Positions 17,570 to 26,467 of a stretch of 64,000 nucleotides of DNA are shown here, in pieces. The stretch is from Acinetobacter oleivorans DR1. GTDB taxonomy: Bacteria; Pseudomonadota; Gammaproteobacteria; Pseudomonadales; Moraxellaceae. Position 1 is the stretch's first letter. Each line of letters begins with the position of its first letter. The position numbers and the translations under genes are program-made. The DNA is taken from NCBI RefSeq assembly GCF_000196795.1, contig NC_014259.1:1798001-1862000 (forward strand), in the 5' to 3' direction. A model generated the notes under the pieces. That model saw only the letters and a program-made list of their open reading frames with translations, searched no databases and was not told the origin of the DNA.

Positions 17570-17983
17570 ATGTCAAATATTGTCTATGCCTTTTTGGGTG
17601 GTTTATTACTCGGCATCGCAACAGTTGGATATTTATATATAAATGGTCGTATAGCCGGAATTAGTGGATTGCTTGCTCAACTCATTAATCCTACTAAAGA
17701 TACTTTTAAAAGTTCTGCATTCTGGTTCATTGCAGGACTCGTGATTACACCTTTCATATATGGCTATTTTTATCAGCCTGAAATTGAAATTAAAGCCAAT
17801 ACATTTGCACTTATTTTAGCCGGCGCACTTGTTGGTTTTGGAACACGGCTAGGCTCTGGATGTACAAGCGGCCATGGCATTTGTGGTATGAGCAGGCTAT
17901 CAAAACGCTCGATGATAGCGACAGCAGTTTTTATGTTTGCTGGCATGTTAACCGTCTATATCATTCGTCATGTGCTGGGGTAA
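17570..17983 (+). CDS. YeeE/YedE family membrane protein, first half
   Basis: An integral membrane protein of 137 residues with about four helices and the sulfur-transport family (PF04143) motif GTRLGSGCTSGHGICGMSRLS near residues 85-105, including the conserved cysteines. Together with the next gene it makes up a split version of a YeeE/TsuA-type transporter, which is known to carry thiosulfate in other bacteria. It overlaps nothing; the second half starts 4 bases after its stop codon. Confidence 0.88.
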   Translation: MSNIVYAFLGGLLLGIATVGYLYINGRIAGISGLLAQLINPTKDTFKSSAFWFIAGLVITPFIYGYFYQPEIEIKANTFALILAGALVGFGTRLGSGCTSGHGICGMSRLSKRSMIATAVFMFAGMLTVYIIRHVLG

Positions 17984-17987
17984 TCCT

Positions 17988-18401
17988 ATGAAAAACATTT
18001 TTGCTTTTATATTTGGTGGTTTGTTTTCATTAGGCTTAATGATTTCGGGCATGTCTAATCCAGAAAAGGTATTAGGTTTTTTAGATATCTTTGGGCAGTG
18101 GGATATCAGCTTAATGTTTGTGATGTTAGGCGCAATTGCTGTGGCATTTATTCCATTTCAAAAGGCTATAAAAAGTCCTAAAACGCTTTTTAATGAGAAA
18201 ATTCAATTACCAATGAATACACAGATTGACCAAAGATTAATTGTTGGTGCTTTTATTTTCGGTATAGGCTGGGGAATAGCAGGGATATGTCCAGCGCCCG
18301 CTTTAACTCTTATTGGATTAGGACATTTTGAAGCGCTTTATTTTATTGTGGCAATGTTATTAGGAATGTTTATTTACCGAGTCTTAAATAAAGGAAATTA
18401 A
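17988..18401 (+). CDS. YeeE/YedE family membrane protein, second half
   Basis: Partner of the preceding gene: 137 residues, about four helices, start NIFAFIFGGLFSLGLMISGMSNPEKVLGF (conserved in this half) and the cysteine motif GIAGICPAPALT near residue 100. ATG 17988 is chosen; the frame also contains ATG 17970 inside the upstream gene. It precedes a persulfide-dioxygenase-like gene by 4 bases, the classic arrangement for sulfide or persulfide detoxification. Confidence 0.88.
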   Translation: MKNIFAFIFGGLFSLGLMISGMSNPEKVLGFLDIFGQWDISLMFVMLGAIAVAFIPFQKAIKSPKTLFNEKIQLPMNTQIDQRLIVGAFIFGIGWGIAGICPAPALTLIGLGHFEALYFIVAMLLGMFIYRVLNKGN

Positions 18402-18405
18402 ACCT

Positions 18406-19272
18406 ATGCAACAACCTCTAGTAAAAGATTTTTTTGATGAAAACACCAATACTTTTAGCTATGTTGTTGCGGATTTAGCGACCCGTCAATGCGCGATTAT
18501 TGATAGTGTGCTTGACTACGATGCAGCTTCGGCGACTACAAAAACAACTAATGCTAATCTGATTGTCGATTATGTCTTGGCTCAAAACTTTAAAGTGCAA
18601 TGGATTTTAGAAACCCACGTCCACGCCGACCATATGACTGCTGCCCAATATTTAAAATCTAAATTGGGCGGTGACATTGCAATTAGTCAGAAGATTTCAA
18701 TCGTACAAGAAACATTTTCTGCTATCTATAATTTTGATTTTAAGAAATTTAATGAAAATCAACCTTTTGATTATTTATTTGAAGATCATGAACATTTTAA
18801 AATAGGGGATATAGAAGCCTATAACATTCCTACACCAGGGCATACACCCGCTTGCTTAAGTTATGTGATTGGTGATGCTGTTTTTGTGGGTGATACTTTA
18901 TTTATGCCTGATTATGGTTCGGCCAGATGCGACTTTCCTAAGGGAAGTGCTGCTGCACTTTATGATTCGGTACAAAAACTTTATACACTTCCTGACAACA
19001 TGCGTATGTTTTTATGCCATGACTATAAGCCCGAAGGTCGTGATGAATATGTCTGTCAAACAGATATTAGAACCCAAAAGCAAAGCAATATTCATTTAAA
19101 TCGACGAGTTTCCAAAGAATCATTCATAAAAATGCGCCAAGAACGAGATGCTACTTTGACAATGCCAAAATTAATTCTGCCTTCAATTCAAATTAATATG
19201 AACGGTGGAAACTTTCCGGAGCCAGAATCAAACGGCATTCGTTATTTGAAAATTCCTTTCAACTACTTCTAG
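18406..19272 (+). CDS. MBL-fold persulfide dioxygenase-like hydrolase (Blh/ETHE1 type)
   Basis: A metallo-beta-lactamase fold protein of 288 residues with the metal motif HVHADH (His71, His73, Asp75, His76), then GHTPACLSYVIGD and the bridging Asp in VGDTLF, followed by CHDY with a further His. Enzymes of the ETHE1/Blh group oxidise persulfides or move sulfane sulfur. It is the third gene of the tight YeeE-YeeE-MBL operon. No rhodanese or ArsR domain is fused. It ends directly at a repeat cluster. Confidence 0.85.
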   Translation: MQQPLVKDFFDENTNTFSYVVADLATRQCAIIDSVLDYDAASATTKTTNANLIVDYVLAQNFKVQWILETHVHADHMTAAQYLKSKLGGDIAISQKISIVQETFSAIYNFDFKKFNENQPFDYLFEDHEHFKIGDIEAYNIPTPGHTPACLSYVIGDAVFVGDTLFMPDYGSARCDFPKGSAAALYDSVQKLYTLPDNMRMFLCHDYKPEGRDEYVCQTDIRTQKQSNIHLNRRVSKESFIKMRQERDATLTMPKLILPSIQINMNGGNFPEPESNGIRYLKIPFNYF

Positions 19273-19360
19273 AAATAGCCTAAGCATTTACTGGGGATCT
19301 TTCTCATACTCTAAATAGCCTAAGCGAATAATAAAATTTACTCTATAAAATAGCCTAAGT
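19273..19360. repeat. Three direct repeats AAATAGCCTAAGC
   Basis: Copies are at 19273-19285, 19313-19325 and 19348-19360 (last base T in the third), start-to-start 40 and 35 bases, filling the gap between two convergent genes. A fourth exact copy lies at 16849-16861, upstream of the lipoprotein gene. A shared ATTTACT follows in the first two spacers. Function unknown. Confidence 0.7.
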
Positions 19361-19365
19361 AAGAT

Positions 19366-20178
19366 TTAAAGAACTTGTCTTAAGTCCCGCGAAGTCTCTT
19401 GCAATAAAGGCAAAATGTGTTGAACTAAATATTCTTCAGTTGTTTTCATGGTTGGAGAGACAATATTTAAAGCTGCAACAACTTTAAAGTCTTGTCCATA
19501 AATTGGTACGGCGAGCGCATGAACGCCTAATTCGTGTTCTTCACGTGAGTAACACCAATCTTGTTCTCGAATCTCTTGTAGTAACTCTAAAAATTTATCA
19601 TTTTCGACATGCGTATACTTGGTCAAACGCTGAAGAGGATATTTTTGAAGCCAGTCTAATTGTTCTTCTTGGCTTAAATGTGCCAGTAAAATTTTACCTG
19701 CCGATGTCGCATGTGCAGGTAAGCGGTTACCCAAATGTAAGCCGTATGGATTTACGCGGTCAGTTTGTTGGTGGGCAGCACTACGGGCAATGGTAATGGC
19801 TTCATAACCATCAAGTACCATCACTGAATAAATAAGTGAAGTTTGGTTAGTTAACAGATTTAATAAAGGCTGAGACACTTTCGGAAGCTGAGCTGCACCT
19901 AAATAAGCTCCTGAAAATTTAAGAACTTTCGGGGTTAAATAGTAATAGTGACCATCTGACTCAAGATAACCTAAATATTCTAAAGTTAATAAATGACGTC
20001 TTGCTGCCGCTCGGGTGAGCCCGGTTTTTTCAGCCGCCATAGAAATGTTTAAACGATGTTGATTACTGCTAAAGCTATCTAAAATCGCCATGCCTTTACC
20101 GATGCCAGCAATGTAATCTTCATGACGAATCGTTTTTTTGTTGTCCTGATTCTGGATTATCCGTTCATCTTTACTCAT
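19366..20178 (-). CDS. pcaU: IclR-family regulator of the PcaU/PobR group
   Basis: A 270-residue protein with an N-terminal IclR helix-turn-helix (about 25-95: DYIAGIGKGMAILDSF, then LTRAAARRHLLTLEYLGYL) and an IclR effector domain with GLHLGNRLPAHATSAGKILLA and REEHELGVHALAVPI. This matches the PcaU/PcaR/PobR subgroup that senses protocatechuate or p-hydroxybenzoate. With the PcaU-type operator before pcaI and no other IclR gene in view, it is the likely pca-qui activator, although encoded 17 kb away. The symbol is inferred. It lies 42 bases after a LysR gene on the same strand and may be cotranscribed with it. Confidence 0.75.
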   Translation of the reverse strand: MSKDERIIQNQDNKKTIRHEDYIAGIGKGMAILDSFSSNQHRLNISMAAEKTGLTRAAARRHLLTLEYLGYLESDGHYYYLTPKVLKFSGAYLGAAQLPKVSQPLLNLLTNQTSLIYSVMVLDGYEAITIARSAAHQQTDRVNPYGLHLGNRLPAHATSAGKILLAHLSQEEQLDWLQKYPLQRLTKYTHVENDKFLELLQEIREQDWCYSREEHELGVHALAVPIYGQDFKVVAALNIVSPTMKTTEEYLVQHILPLLQETSRDLRQVL

Positions 20179-20220
20179 TACTGGTCCTTGTACGATAGAA
20201 GCTTAATAGATCAATTTGCT

Positions 20221-21141
20221 TTACTGAAAAAGTTTAATAATTTCATGTCGCAAAAATTGATGTCTTAAATTATCCCTTAAATCTTCGTGCCAAAACATAC
20301 CCATTTTAATATTGGTTATCTCAAAAGGCAGAGAATGTAAGCAAATTTCAGGACTATAAGATAAATGCTGCAAAATCATACGAGGCATGGTCAATATTGC
20401 GTTGGCCTGAGCCGCCAGAACTTGTAACGCCGTTGAGTAGTTTTGACAGCGCATAAATACATTTCTTGAAATTTTTTGGTGTTGGTTTAAATAAATATCT
20501 TCAAGTAACGCGCCCGTACGGCGTGATGAAACACCAATGTGTCGTCCATTAATATAACGAGATAAATCGACTTCTTTAAGTTGGCTGCAAATGACGAACT
20601 CATCTGTTACCAAATGATCAAAGGTAATTTTTGGAGATAAATATTGTTCTAGGTCAATCACGAAATCGAGCTGCTGTGTCGCCAAGTCCGCCATAATATG
20701 TTTTCGATCTAGCTTCATACTGACAAACTGCAAATCTAAATTAAGATTTTGAAAATGTTGAGCAAGCCTTGGAAGAATAATCGGTTCAATCTCATCATGA
20801 ACGGCGATTTTTAAGCTTTTTAAACTGGTTGGATCAAAGACATGTTTCTGTTGGCTAATATTTTGAATCGTTAAAAGTGCTTGCTTAACAGTTGGATAAA
20901 TCTGTTCTGCAAAAGGAGTTGCAGACATTTTATTGCCTACACGTATAAATACATCATCTTCAAGTTGCTGGCGTAAACGCTGCAAAGCATGACTTGCTGC
21001 TGACTGTGTAATATTGAGACTGCTTGCTGCATTTGAAATACTTTTTTGTTCATAAATTGCGATAAATAGCGGATATAAATTGATATCAATTCGATGGAAA
21101 AAACTTAAGTCTAGGCCATGCAGGTTATGAATATTATTCAT
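20221..21141 (-). CDS. LysR-family regulator
   Basis: A 306-residue LTTR with the N-terminal winged helix (about 15-80: LFIAIYEQKSISNAASSLN, ITQSAASHALQRLRQQL) and a periplasmic-binding-type effector domain. It is divergent from the acyl-CoA dehydrogenase operon at 21230, with 88 bases between starts, so it probably controls that operon. The subgroup resembles NodD/SyrM-like regulators with the DVFIRVGNKMSATPFAEQI tract. The effector is unknown. No clear ribosome-binding site precedes the chosen ATG. Confidence 0.88.
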   Translation of the reverse strand: MNNIHNLHGLDLSFFHRIDINLYPLFIAIYEQKSISNAASSLNITQSAASHALQRLRQQLEDDVFIRVGNKMSATPFAEQIYPTVKQALLTIQNISQQKHVFDPTSLKSLKIAVHDEIEPIILPRLAQHFQNLNLDLQFVSMKLDRKHIMADLATQQLDFVIDLEQYLSPKITFDHLVTDEFVICSQLKEVDLSRYINGRHIGVSSRRTGALLEDIYLNQHQKISRNVFMRCQNYSTALQVLAAQANAILTMPRMILQHLSYSPEICLHSLPFEITNIKMGMFWHEDLRDNLRHQFLRHEIIKLFQ

Positions 21142-21229
21142 GAGGTGTTATTTAATAAAATCATTTCATTCATATTAAGTTTCAAGTTATGTTGATGTAA
21201 AGACCAGATAATGATGTAAAGGAAAAAGA

Positions 21230-22474
21230 ATGTTTGAACTCTCCAAGAAAGCTCAGGATTTTAACGAGCGAACAAGAAAATTTATTTTAGAAGAAATAGA
21301 ACCTGTCGAAGCAAAATTTTGGGAAGAAGTTCACGAGTTAAATCCAGATGGAAACTGGAAAAAATGGCAATGGCCTGAGCTTTTAGAAACTTTGAAATCT
21401 AAAGCAAAGCAAGCTGGCCTTTGGAATATGTTTTTACCAGATGAAAAGCTGGGGGCAGGGTTAACTGTTCAAGAATATGCGCACATAGCTGAATTAACAG
21501 GCCGCAGCTTATTGGCACCTACCGTTTTTAACTGTAATGCACCAGACACAGGAAATATGGAATTGTTATGGCGCTATGGTAGTGAACAGCAAAAACAACA
21601 ATGGTTAGAACCTTTATTGGACGGAAAAATTCGTTCGGTTTTTTGTATGACTGAACCCGATGTTGCTTCTAGCGATGCAACCAATATGCAAGCGACTGCA
21701 CTCATCGATAGTAATGAAATTGTTTTAAATGGCAAAAAGTGGTGGTCGTCTGGTTTAGGTGACCCAAATGCCAAAGTCATTATTTTTATGGCGCATACAC
21801 CAGATGAAACCAAAGACCGCCATCATCAACACTCTATGGTTTTAGTACCGATTGACACGGTGGGTGTCGAAATTCAACGGATGTTACCTGTGTTTGGTGA
21901 CTACGATGCGCCACATGGACACGGTGAGGTTCACTTTAATAATGTTCGAGTACCTATTGAAAACTTTATTGGTGGAGCGGGCCAAGGTTTTGAAATTGCA
22001 CAAGGGCGTTTAGGGCCAGGGCGTATTCATCATTGCATGCGTTGTATCGGGGCTGCTGAAAAAGCGCTAGAACTCATGATTGATAGAGGCATGTCTAGAA
22101 CGGCGTTTGGCAAAGAAATTTTAAAACTCGGTGGAAACCTCGAACGCGTAGCCGATGCACGAGTAGCCATAGATCAAGCTAGACTTTTAACCTTGTATGC
22201 TGCTTATAAAATGGATACTTTAGGAAATATGGCTGCTTTAACAGAAATATCTGCAATTAAAGTGGTCGCTCCGAGCGTTTTAGAAAAAGTAGTCGACATG
22301 GCAATTCAGCTACATGGCGGTGCAGGCGTTTCAAGAGATACACCATTAACAGGTTTCTTTGCTCAAGCACGCAGTTTACGTTTAGCTGATGGTCCAGATG
22401 AAGTACATAAAGGCATGATTGCCAAATTAGAGTTGGCCAAACGTGGTTATTTCGGTCGTCATAAGAAAGTATAA
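21230..22474 (+). CDS. Acyl-CoA dehydrogenase
   Basis: A flavin-dependent acyl-CoA dehydrogenase of 414 residues. Visible blocks are the mid-domain CMTEPDVASSDATNM, then KWWSSGLGDPNAKV and the C-terminal QLHGGAGVSRDTPLTGFFAQARSLRLADGPDEVH, typical of the ACAD10/11-like branch. It leads an operon with a phosphotransferase-like gene, a histidine phosphatase and an SDR. That neighbourhood suggests oxidation of an unusual acyl or hydroxyacyl substrate; the substrate is not identified. Confidence 0.9.
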   Translation: MFELSKKAQDFNERTRKFILEEIEPVEAKFWEEVHELNPDGNWKKWQWPELLETLKSKAKQAGLWNMFLPDEKLGAGLTVQEYAHIAELTGRSLLAPTVFNCNAPDTGNMELLWRYGSEQQKQQWLEPLLDGKIRSVFCMTEPDVASSDATNMQATALIDSNEIVLNGKKWWSSGLGDPNAKVIIFMAHTPDETKDRHHQHSMVLVPIDTVGVEIQRMLPVFGDYDAPHGHGEVHFNNVRVPIENFIGGAGQGFEIAQGRLGPGRIHHCMRCIGAAEKALELMIDRGMSRTAFGKEILKLGGNLERVADARVAIDQARLLTLYAAYKMDTLGNMAALTEISAIKVVAPSVLEKVVDMAIQLHGGAGVSRDTPLTGFFAQARSLRLADGPDEVHKGMIAKLELAKRGYFGRHKKV

Positions 22475-22491
22475 GTTTAAAGGAAGTGAAT

Positions 22492-23613
22492 ATGTCGGTA
22501 ATTGATGTAGGCGGTGAAGTACGTGAAGGTGAAGAGCTTGATATTGGGGCAGTTGAAAACTGGCTAAAAAGCCAAGGCGTTGATTTGGTTGGCCCAGCAG
22601 TCGTTACTCAATATACGGGCGGGGCGTCGAATTGGACTTACCGTTTAAAGTATGAAAATACCGATTTAATTTTGCGCCGTCCTCCAAAAGGAACTAAAGC
22701 GAAGTCGGCCCACGATATGGCCCGTGAATATATGGTGCAGAAAAATCTTGCGCCTTATTATCCAGTGCTTCCTAAAATGGTTGCACTTTGTCAGGATGAG
22801 TCGGTCATTGGCTGTGATTTTTATGTCATGGAACGCATTGAAGGCATTATTCCTCGTGCAAAATTGCCACCTGAGCTTGGCTTTAATGAAGAAGATGTTC
22901 ATGAGCTTTGTATAAATGTTATTGATAAGTTGATTGAGCTACATCAAGTTCCTTATGAGAACACGGCTTTAGCTGAACTAGGCAAAGGTGCGGGATATTG
23001 CCGTAGACAAGTTGAAGGTTGGGATAAGCGCTATGAAAAAGTCCGCACAATCAACGTTCCTTCATTTAAATATGTTCGAAAATGGCTAAACGATAATATT
23101 CCTCAAGACTCTACGACTTGTATTATTCACAATGATTGGCGTTTTGATAACGTGATTTTAGATCCAGAACATCCAACAGAAGTGATTGGCGTGCTCGATT
23201 GGGAAATGGCGACCTTGGGTGATCCATTAATGGATTTGGGCAGTGCTTTGGCCTATTGGGTTGAGCCAACGGATAACATGATTTTTAGATCAACACGCCG
23301 TCAGCCGACTCACTTAAAGGGAATGTTCTCTCGAAAAGAAGTCGTTGACTATTATTTGCAAAAAACTGGATTGGAACCTCAAAACTGGGCTTTTTATGAA
23401 GTGTTTGGTGTATTCCGTTTAGCAGTGATTGCTCAGCAAATCTATTACCGTTATTACCATAAACAAACCCGAAACCCTGCTTTTAAAGATTTCTGGATTG
23501 TCATTCATGCGCTACATATCCGAGCTTTAAAACTTATTGCACAGCAAAAATTGCAAGAATCAGAATTTGCTCAACAATCTCTACAGAAAATACAGGGTAT
23601 TTTAAGAAAATGA
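22492..23613 (+). CDS. Phosphotransferase (APH/ACAD10 kinase-like) protein
   Basis: A kinase of the aminoglycoside phosphotransferase fold, 373 residues, with the catalytic loop HNDWRFDNVILDP and the metal motif GVLDWEMATLGDPLMDL. In animals the same domain is fused to an acyl-CoA dehydrogenase in ACAD10/11, where phosphorylation of 4-hydroxyacyl-CoA precedes elimination. Here the two are neighbouring genes, so a similar two-step role is plausible. ATG 22492 is preferred over GTG 22486 because AAAGGA at 22479-22484 needs the spacing. It overlaps the next gene by 4 bases. Confidence 0.87.
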   Translation: MSVIDVGGEVREGEELDIGAVENWLKSQGVDLVGPAVVTQYTGGASNWTYRLKYENTDLILRRPPKGTKAKSAHDMAREYMVQKNLAPYYPVLPKMVALCQDESVIGCDFYVMERIEGIIPRAKLPPELGFNEEDVHELCINVIDKLIELHQVPYENTALAELGKGAGYCRRQVEGWDKRYEKVRTINVPSFKYVRKWLNDNIPQDSTTCIIHNDWRFDNVILDPEHPTEVIGVLDWEMATLGDPLMDLGSALAYWVEPTDNMIFRSTRRQPTHLKGMFSRKEVVDYYLQKTGLEPQNWAFYEVFGVFRLAVIAQQIYYRYYHKQTRNPAFKDFWIVIHALHIRALKLIAQQKLQESEFAQQSLQKIQGILRK

Positions 23614-24308
23614 CCACAATTTATCTGGTAAGACATGGTCAGGCATCATTTGGTAAAAGTAATTATGATGAGTTGTCTGAAAATGGTGAAGCTCAAGCGA
23701 CTTTATTAGGCCAATATTTTAAGCAAATATTGAAAGAACAACCTTATGTGGTTGCAGGAACCATGCAGCGTCATGAGCAGACTGCAAAGCTCGCACTCAA
23801 TGAATGCTTTCCAGATGCGGTGATTCATCATAATAATTTATGGAATGAGTTTAACCATCAACAGGTTTTTGCCCGTTATGAGCCGCGTTTTGAACAGCCT
23901 GAACTGTTAAAAGCTGACGTGGCGCAAGAACAGAACCCACGTGCATATCTTGCCAAAATATTTGAAGGCGCAATTGGACGATGGACCGATGGCGATTTTC
24001 ATCATGAATATGATGAGTCTTGGCCACATTTTAAAGAAAGAGTCGAAACAGCATTGCAGCAACTTTGTGATGAGTTAGCAAAAACCAAGCCTCGTTATGC
24101 AGTCGTTTTTACCTCTGGTGGTGTGATTTCTGTAGCAATTGGAAAATTGCTTGAACTGAGCCCCAATCGAACTTTTGCTTTGAATTGGGCAATTGCGAAT
24201 ACAAGCCTCACGACTTTGCGTTTGGTTGGAAATGAAGCTCAGGTTTTAAGTTTAAATGAACATCATTTTATAAAAGCTGAGCGTCCAGATTTACTGACAT
24301 GGATTTAA
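23610..24308 (+). CDS. Histidine phosphatase family protein
   Basis: A 232-residue member of the phosphoglycerate-mutase-like fold: IYLVRHGQASFGKSNYDELS at the N-terminus gives the RHG catalytic histidine, and the second histidine region follows near VFTSGGVIS, where the usual GH is replaced by SGG. The substrate is unknown. Position behind the kinase-like gene hints at removal of a phosphate in the same route. Start overlaps the upstream stop codon (ATGA). Confidence 0.85.
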   Translation: MTTIYLVRHGQASFGKSNYDELSENGEAQATLLGQYFKQILKEQPYVVAGTMQRHEQTAKLALNECFPDAVIHHNNLWNEFNHQQVFARYEPRFEQPELLKADVAQEQNPRAYLAKIFEGAIGRWTDGDFHHEYDESWPHFKERVETALQQLCDELAKTKPRYAVVFTSGGVISVAIGKLLELSPNRTFALNWAIANTSLTTLRLVGNEAQVLSLNEHHFIKAERPDLLTWI

Positions 24309-24323
24309 AATAAGGATAAAAGC

Positions 24324-25067
24324 ATGGCGAAGACAATTTTAATTACAGGTGCGAGTTCTGGATTGGGCGCAGGTATGGCGCATGAATTTGCTGCCAAAGG
24401 CTATAACTTAGCGATTTGTGCACGCCGTTTAGACAGATTGGAAACTTTAAAAACTGAACTTGAAAATCAGTACGGTATTAAAGTCATTGCAAAAAGTCTG
24501 GACGTCACCAATTACGATCAGGTTTTTGAAGTATTTCGCGCATTTAAACAAGAATTTGGCTATTTAGACCGAATTATTGTAAATGCGGGAGTCGGAAATG
24601 GTCGCCGTATTGGTAAAGGTAATTTTGAAATTAACAGAGCCACAGCTGAAACAAACTTTATTTCTGCTTTAGCACAGTGTGAAGCAGCAGTTGAAATTTT
24701 TAGAGAGCAAAATGCCGGTCATTTGGTGGTGATGTCATCCATGAGTGCGATGCGTGGATTACCAAAACACTTATCGACTTATGCGGCAAGTAAAGCTGCG
24801 GTCGCTCACTTGGCTGAAGGTATTCGTGCTGAATTATTGGATACGCCAATTAAAGTTTCAACAATTTTCCCAGGCTACATTCGTACTGAAATAAATGAGG
24901 GTGCTAAACATCTACCTTTTGAGGTAGATGCCAAAACAGGATGTAAAGCTTTGGTCAAAGCTATTGAAAAACAACCTGTAAAAGCTTATGTGCCGCAGTG
25001 GCCATGGTTACCAATGAGTATTGCCATGAAGGTTTTACCATTAAAGTTGGTCAATAAATTAGGATAA
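24324..25067 (+). CDS. Short-chain dehydrogenase/reductase
   Basis: An SDR of 247 residues with the nucleotide-binding TGASSGLGAG, the NAGVGNG strand, catalytic Ser in VVMSSMSAM and YAASK (Tyr and Lys). The C-terminal hydrophobic tail (WPWLPMSIAMKVLPLKLV) resembles membrane-associated SDRs acting on lipophilic ketones. It is the last gene of the acyl-CoA dehydrogenase operon, 15 bases after the phosphatase; a terminator follows. Confidence 0.88.
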   Translation: MAKTILITGASSGLGAGMAHEFAAKGYNLAICARRLDRLETLKTELENQYGIKVIAKSLDVTNYDQVFEVFRAFKQEFGYLDRIIVNAGVGNGRRIGKGNFEINRATAETNFISALAQCEAAVEIFREQNAGHLVVMSSMSAMRGLPKHLSTYAASKAAVAHLAEGIRAELLDTPIKVSTIFPGYIRTEINEGAKHLPFEVDAKTGCKALVKAIEKQPVKAYVPQWPWLPMSIAMKVLPLKLVNKLG

Positions 25068-25100
25068 AAAATTACCCCCTAAGATTTAGGGGGATTTTTA
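25068..25100. terminator. Bidirectional terminator between convergent genes
   Basis: CCCCCTAA (25075-25082) and TTAGGGGG (25086-25093) with loop GAT, flanked by A-rich and T-rich tracts on both sides. It serves the SDR on the plus strand and the porin on the minus strand. Confidence 0.9.
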
Positions 25101-25101
25101 A

Positions 25102-26358
25102 TTAAAACTTTTTGGTGTAATTGACGAATAAACGGTCTTCACCAAAGTCATTGCCGTGTTTTACGTTGTAATCAATCCGAATATATTGCAGGGCAACGCC
25201 TTTTAAGAAAGGCTGCTGAAATGCATAGTTTAAAATCACATTAGACTCAGTTTCATGGTTTTTTTCACCATTGGCTGCCTTGAAATCATTTCCGTAAACA
25301 TATTTCACCATCGCATTTAGGCCTGGCACATAATCTTTAAAGTCGTAGCCATACATGACATGGTAAGACTTTTCATCTTCTTTAAAGAAGCCCGTAGCAT
25401 TCCAGTTAATAAAATAAGTTTCTGGTAAGAAACCATCTGGTAATGGGTAAGCTGATTCACCAATAATCTGTTGGTAACCCAAGCCAAATGTGTGGTTTTT
25501 TACTTTAACGGTTTCAAGTAATCCAATGTTCTGCGCATCAATATCTAAAGTATTGCCATCATCTTTTGCATTGAAGTATTTAAACTTAGAGGTGAGGGCA
25601 AAAGTTGGCTGTTTCCACGTATGTTCAAGCCCAACATAATGCTTGTTATACAGATCTTCCAAATTGCCAAAATAATATTCGCCCTTTAAAGACGGCGTAA
25701 ATTGATATCGCAGATCAATATAGTTCAATCCATCAGATTCTTTAGTAACCCCATTTGACGTGAAAGAAAACTTTTTAAAGTCTTCTTCATTACGTGGAGA
25801 CACTTTTTCAACTCGGCCAATTTCGGCATAGAGCTGATCTGAAAGTTGTGACTTTAAGTTGGTTCCCCAATACGAAGTAAGTAACTGACGACTAGCATCG
25901 ACTGCCGTTACAGGTAAATCGAGCCAGAGTTCACCGACACTTAAAAGTGTTTTGTCATAGCCCAGCTTTAAAGTCGCGCCGTATTTTAAATAGTCTGAAG
26001 CCTGAGATTGCGTTTCTTTATTAAAAGGCAAAACTGTGTCAGCGATATGTTTGTCTGAACTCAAGCGCACGGCGTATTGAACCGATGCATCGGCCCCAAT
26101 TGTGATTGGCTTGTCTGCTATGACTAACGGAGTGTCATGCATTTTCGATTTATAAAATAAAGACGCTGCCTGAGACCAACTGCCAGTATCTTTTAAGGCA
26201 TCATTATCAAAATCACGGTTAATGTAGGCATTTTTTAAAGTGAATTTCCATTCATCTTCAGTTTGCTGATTTGGATTTGCGGCCCATGAGTTGCTGCACA
26301 TCAGTAATAAAGTGGCAACGGCTAAAGTGTGTGGTTTAAAACGGTGAAATAATTCCAT
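25102..26358 (-). CDS. OprD-family outer-membrane porin
   Basis: A 418-residue beta-barrel protein: signal peptide (TLAVATLLLMCSNSWA-AN), an OprD-like N-terminal stretch (FTLKNAYINRDFDND, then WSQAASLFYKSK), alternating strands and a terminal phenylalanine (NYTKKF). OprD channels take up small carboxylates and amino acids. It lies 109 bases downstream of an MFS carrier on the same strand, so the two probably form one uptake pair. The substrate is not shown by the sequence; indole-acetate is a candidate given the neighbouring iac operon. Confidence 0.88.
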   Translation of the reverse strand: MELFHRFKPHTLAVATLLLMCSNSWAANPNQQTEDEWKFTLKNAYINRDFDNDALKDTGSWSQAASLFYKSKMHDTPLVIADKPITIGADASVQYAVRLSSDKHIADTVLPFNKETQSQASDYLKYGATLKLGYDKTLLSVGELWLDLPVTAVDASRQLLTSYWGTNLKSQLSDQLYAEIGRVEKVSPRNEEDFKKFSFTSNGVTKESDGLNYIDLRYQFTPSLKGEYYFGNLEDLYNKHYVGLEHTWKQPTFALTSKFKYFNAKDDGNTLDIDAQNIGLLETVKVKNHTFGLGYQQIIGESAYPLPDGFLPETYFINWNATGFFKEDEKSYHVMYGYDFKDYVPGLNAMVKYVYGNDFKAANGEKNHETESNVILNYAFQQPFLKGVALQYIRIDYNVKHGNDFGEDRLFVNYTKKF

Positions 26359-26467
26359 AATCCATTTCCCAGATGTATGCCAGTCCTCGGCACTACGTAA
26401 TTTTGAATATTTCGGTACTCTCTAAGCGTTTAGTTAGAGAGTACATTTTTGCAATTGGTGAGACCTA

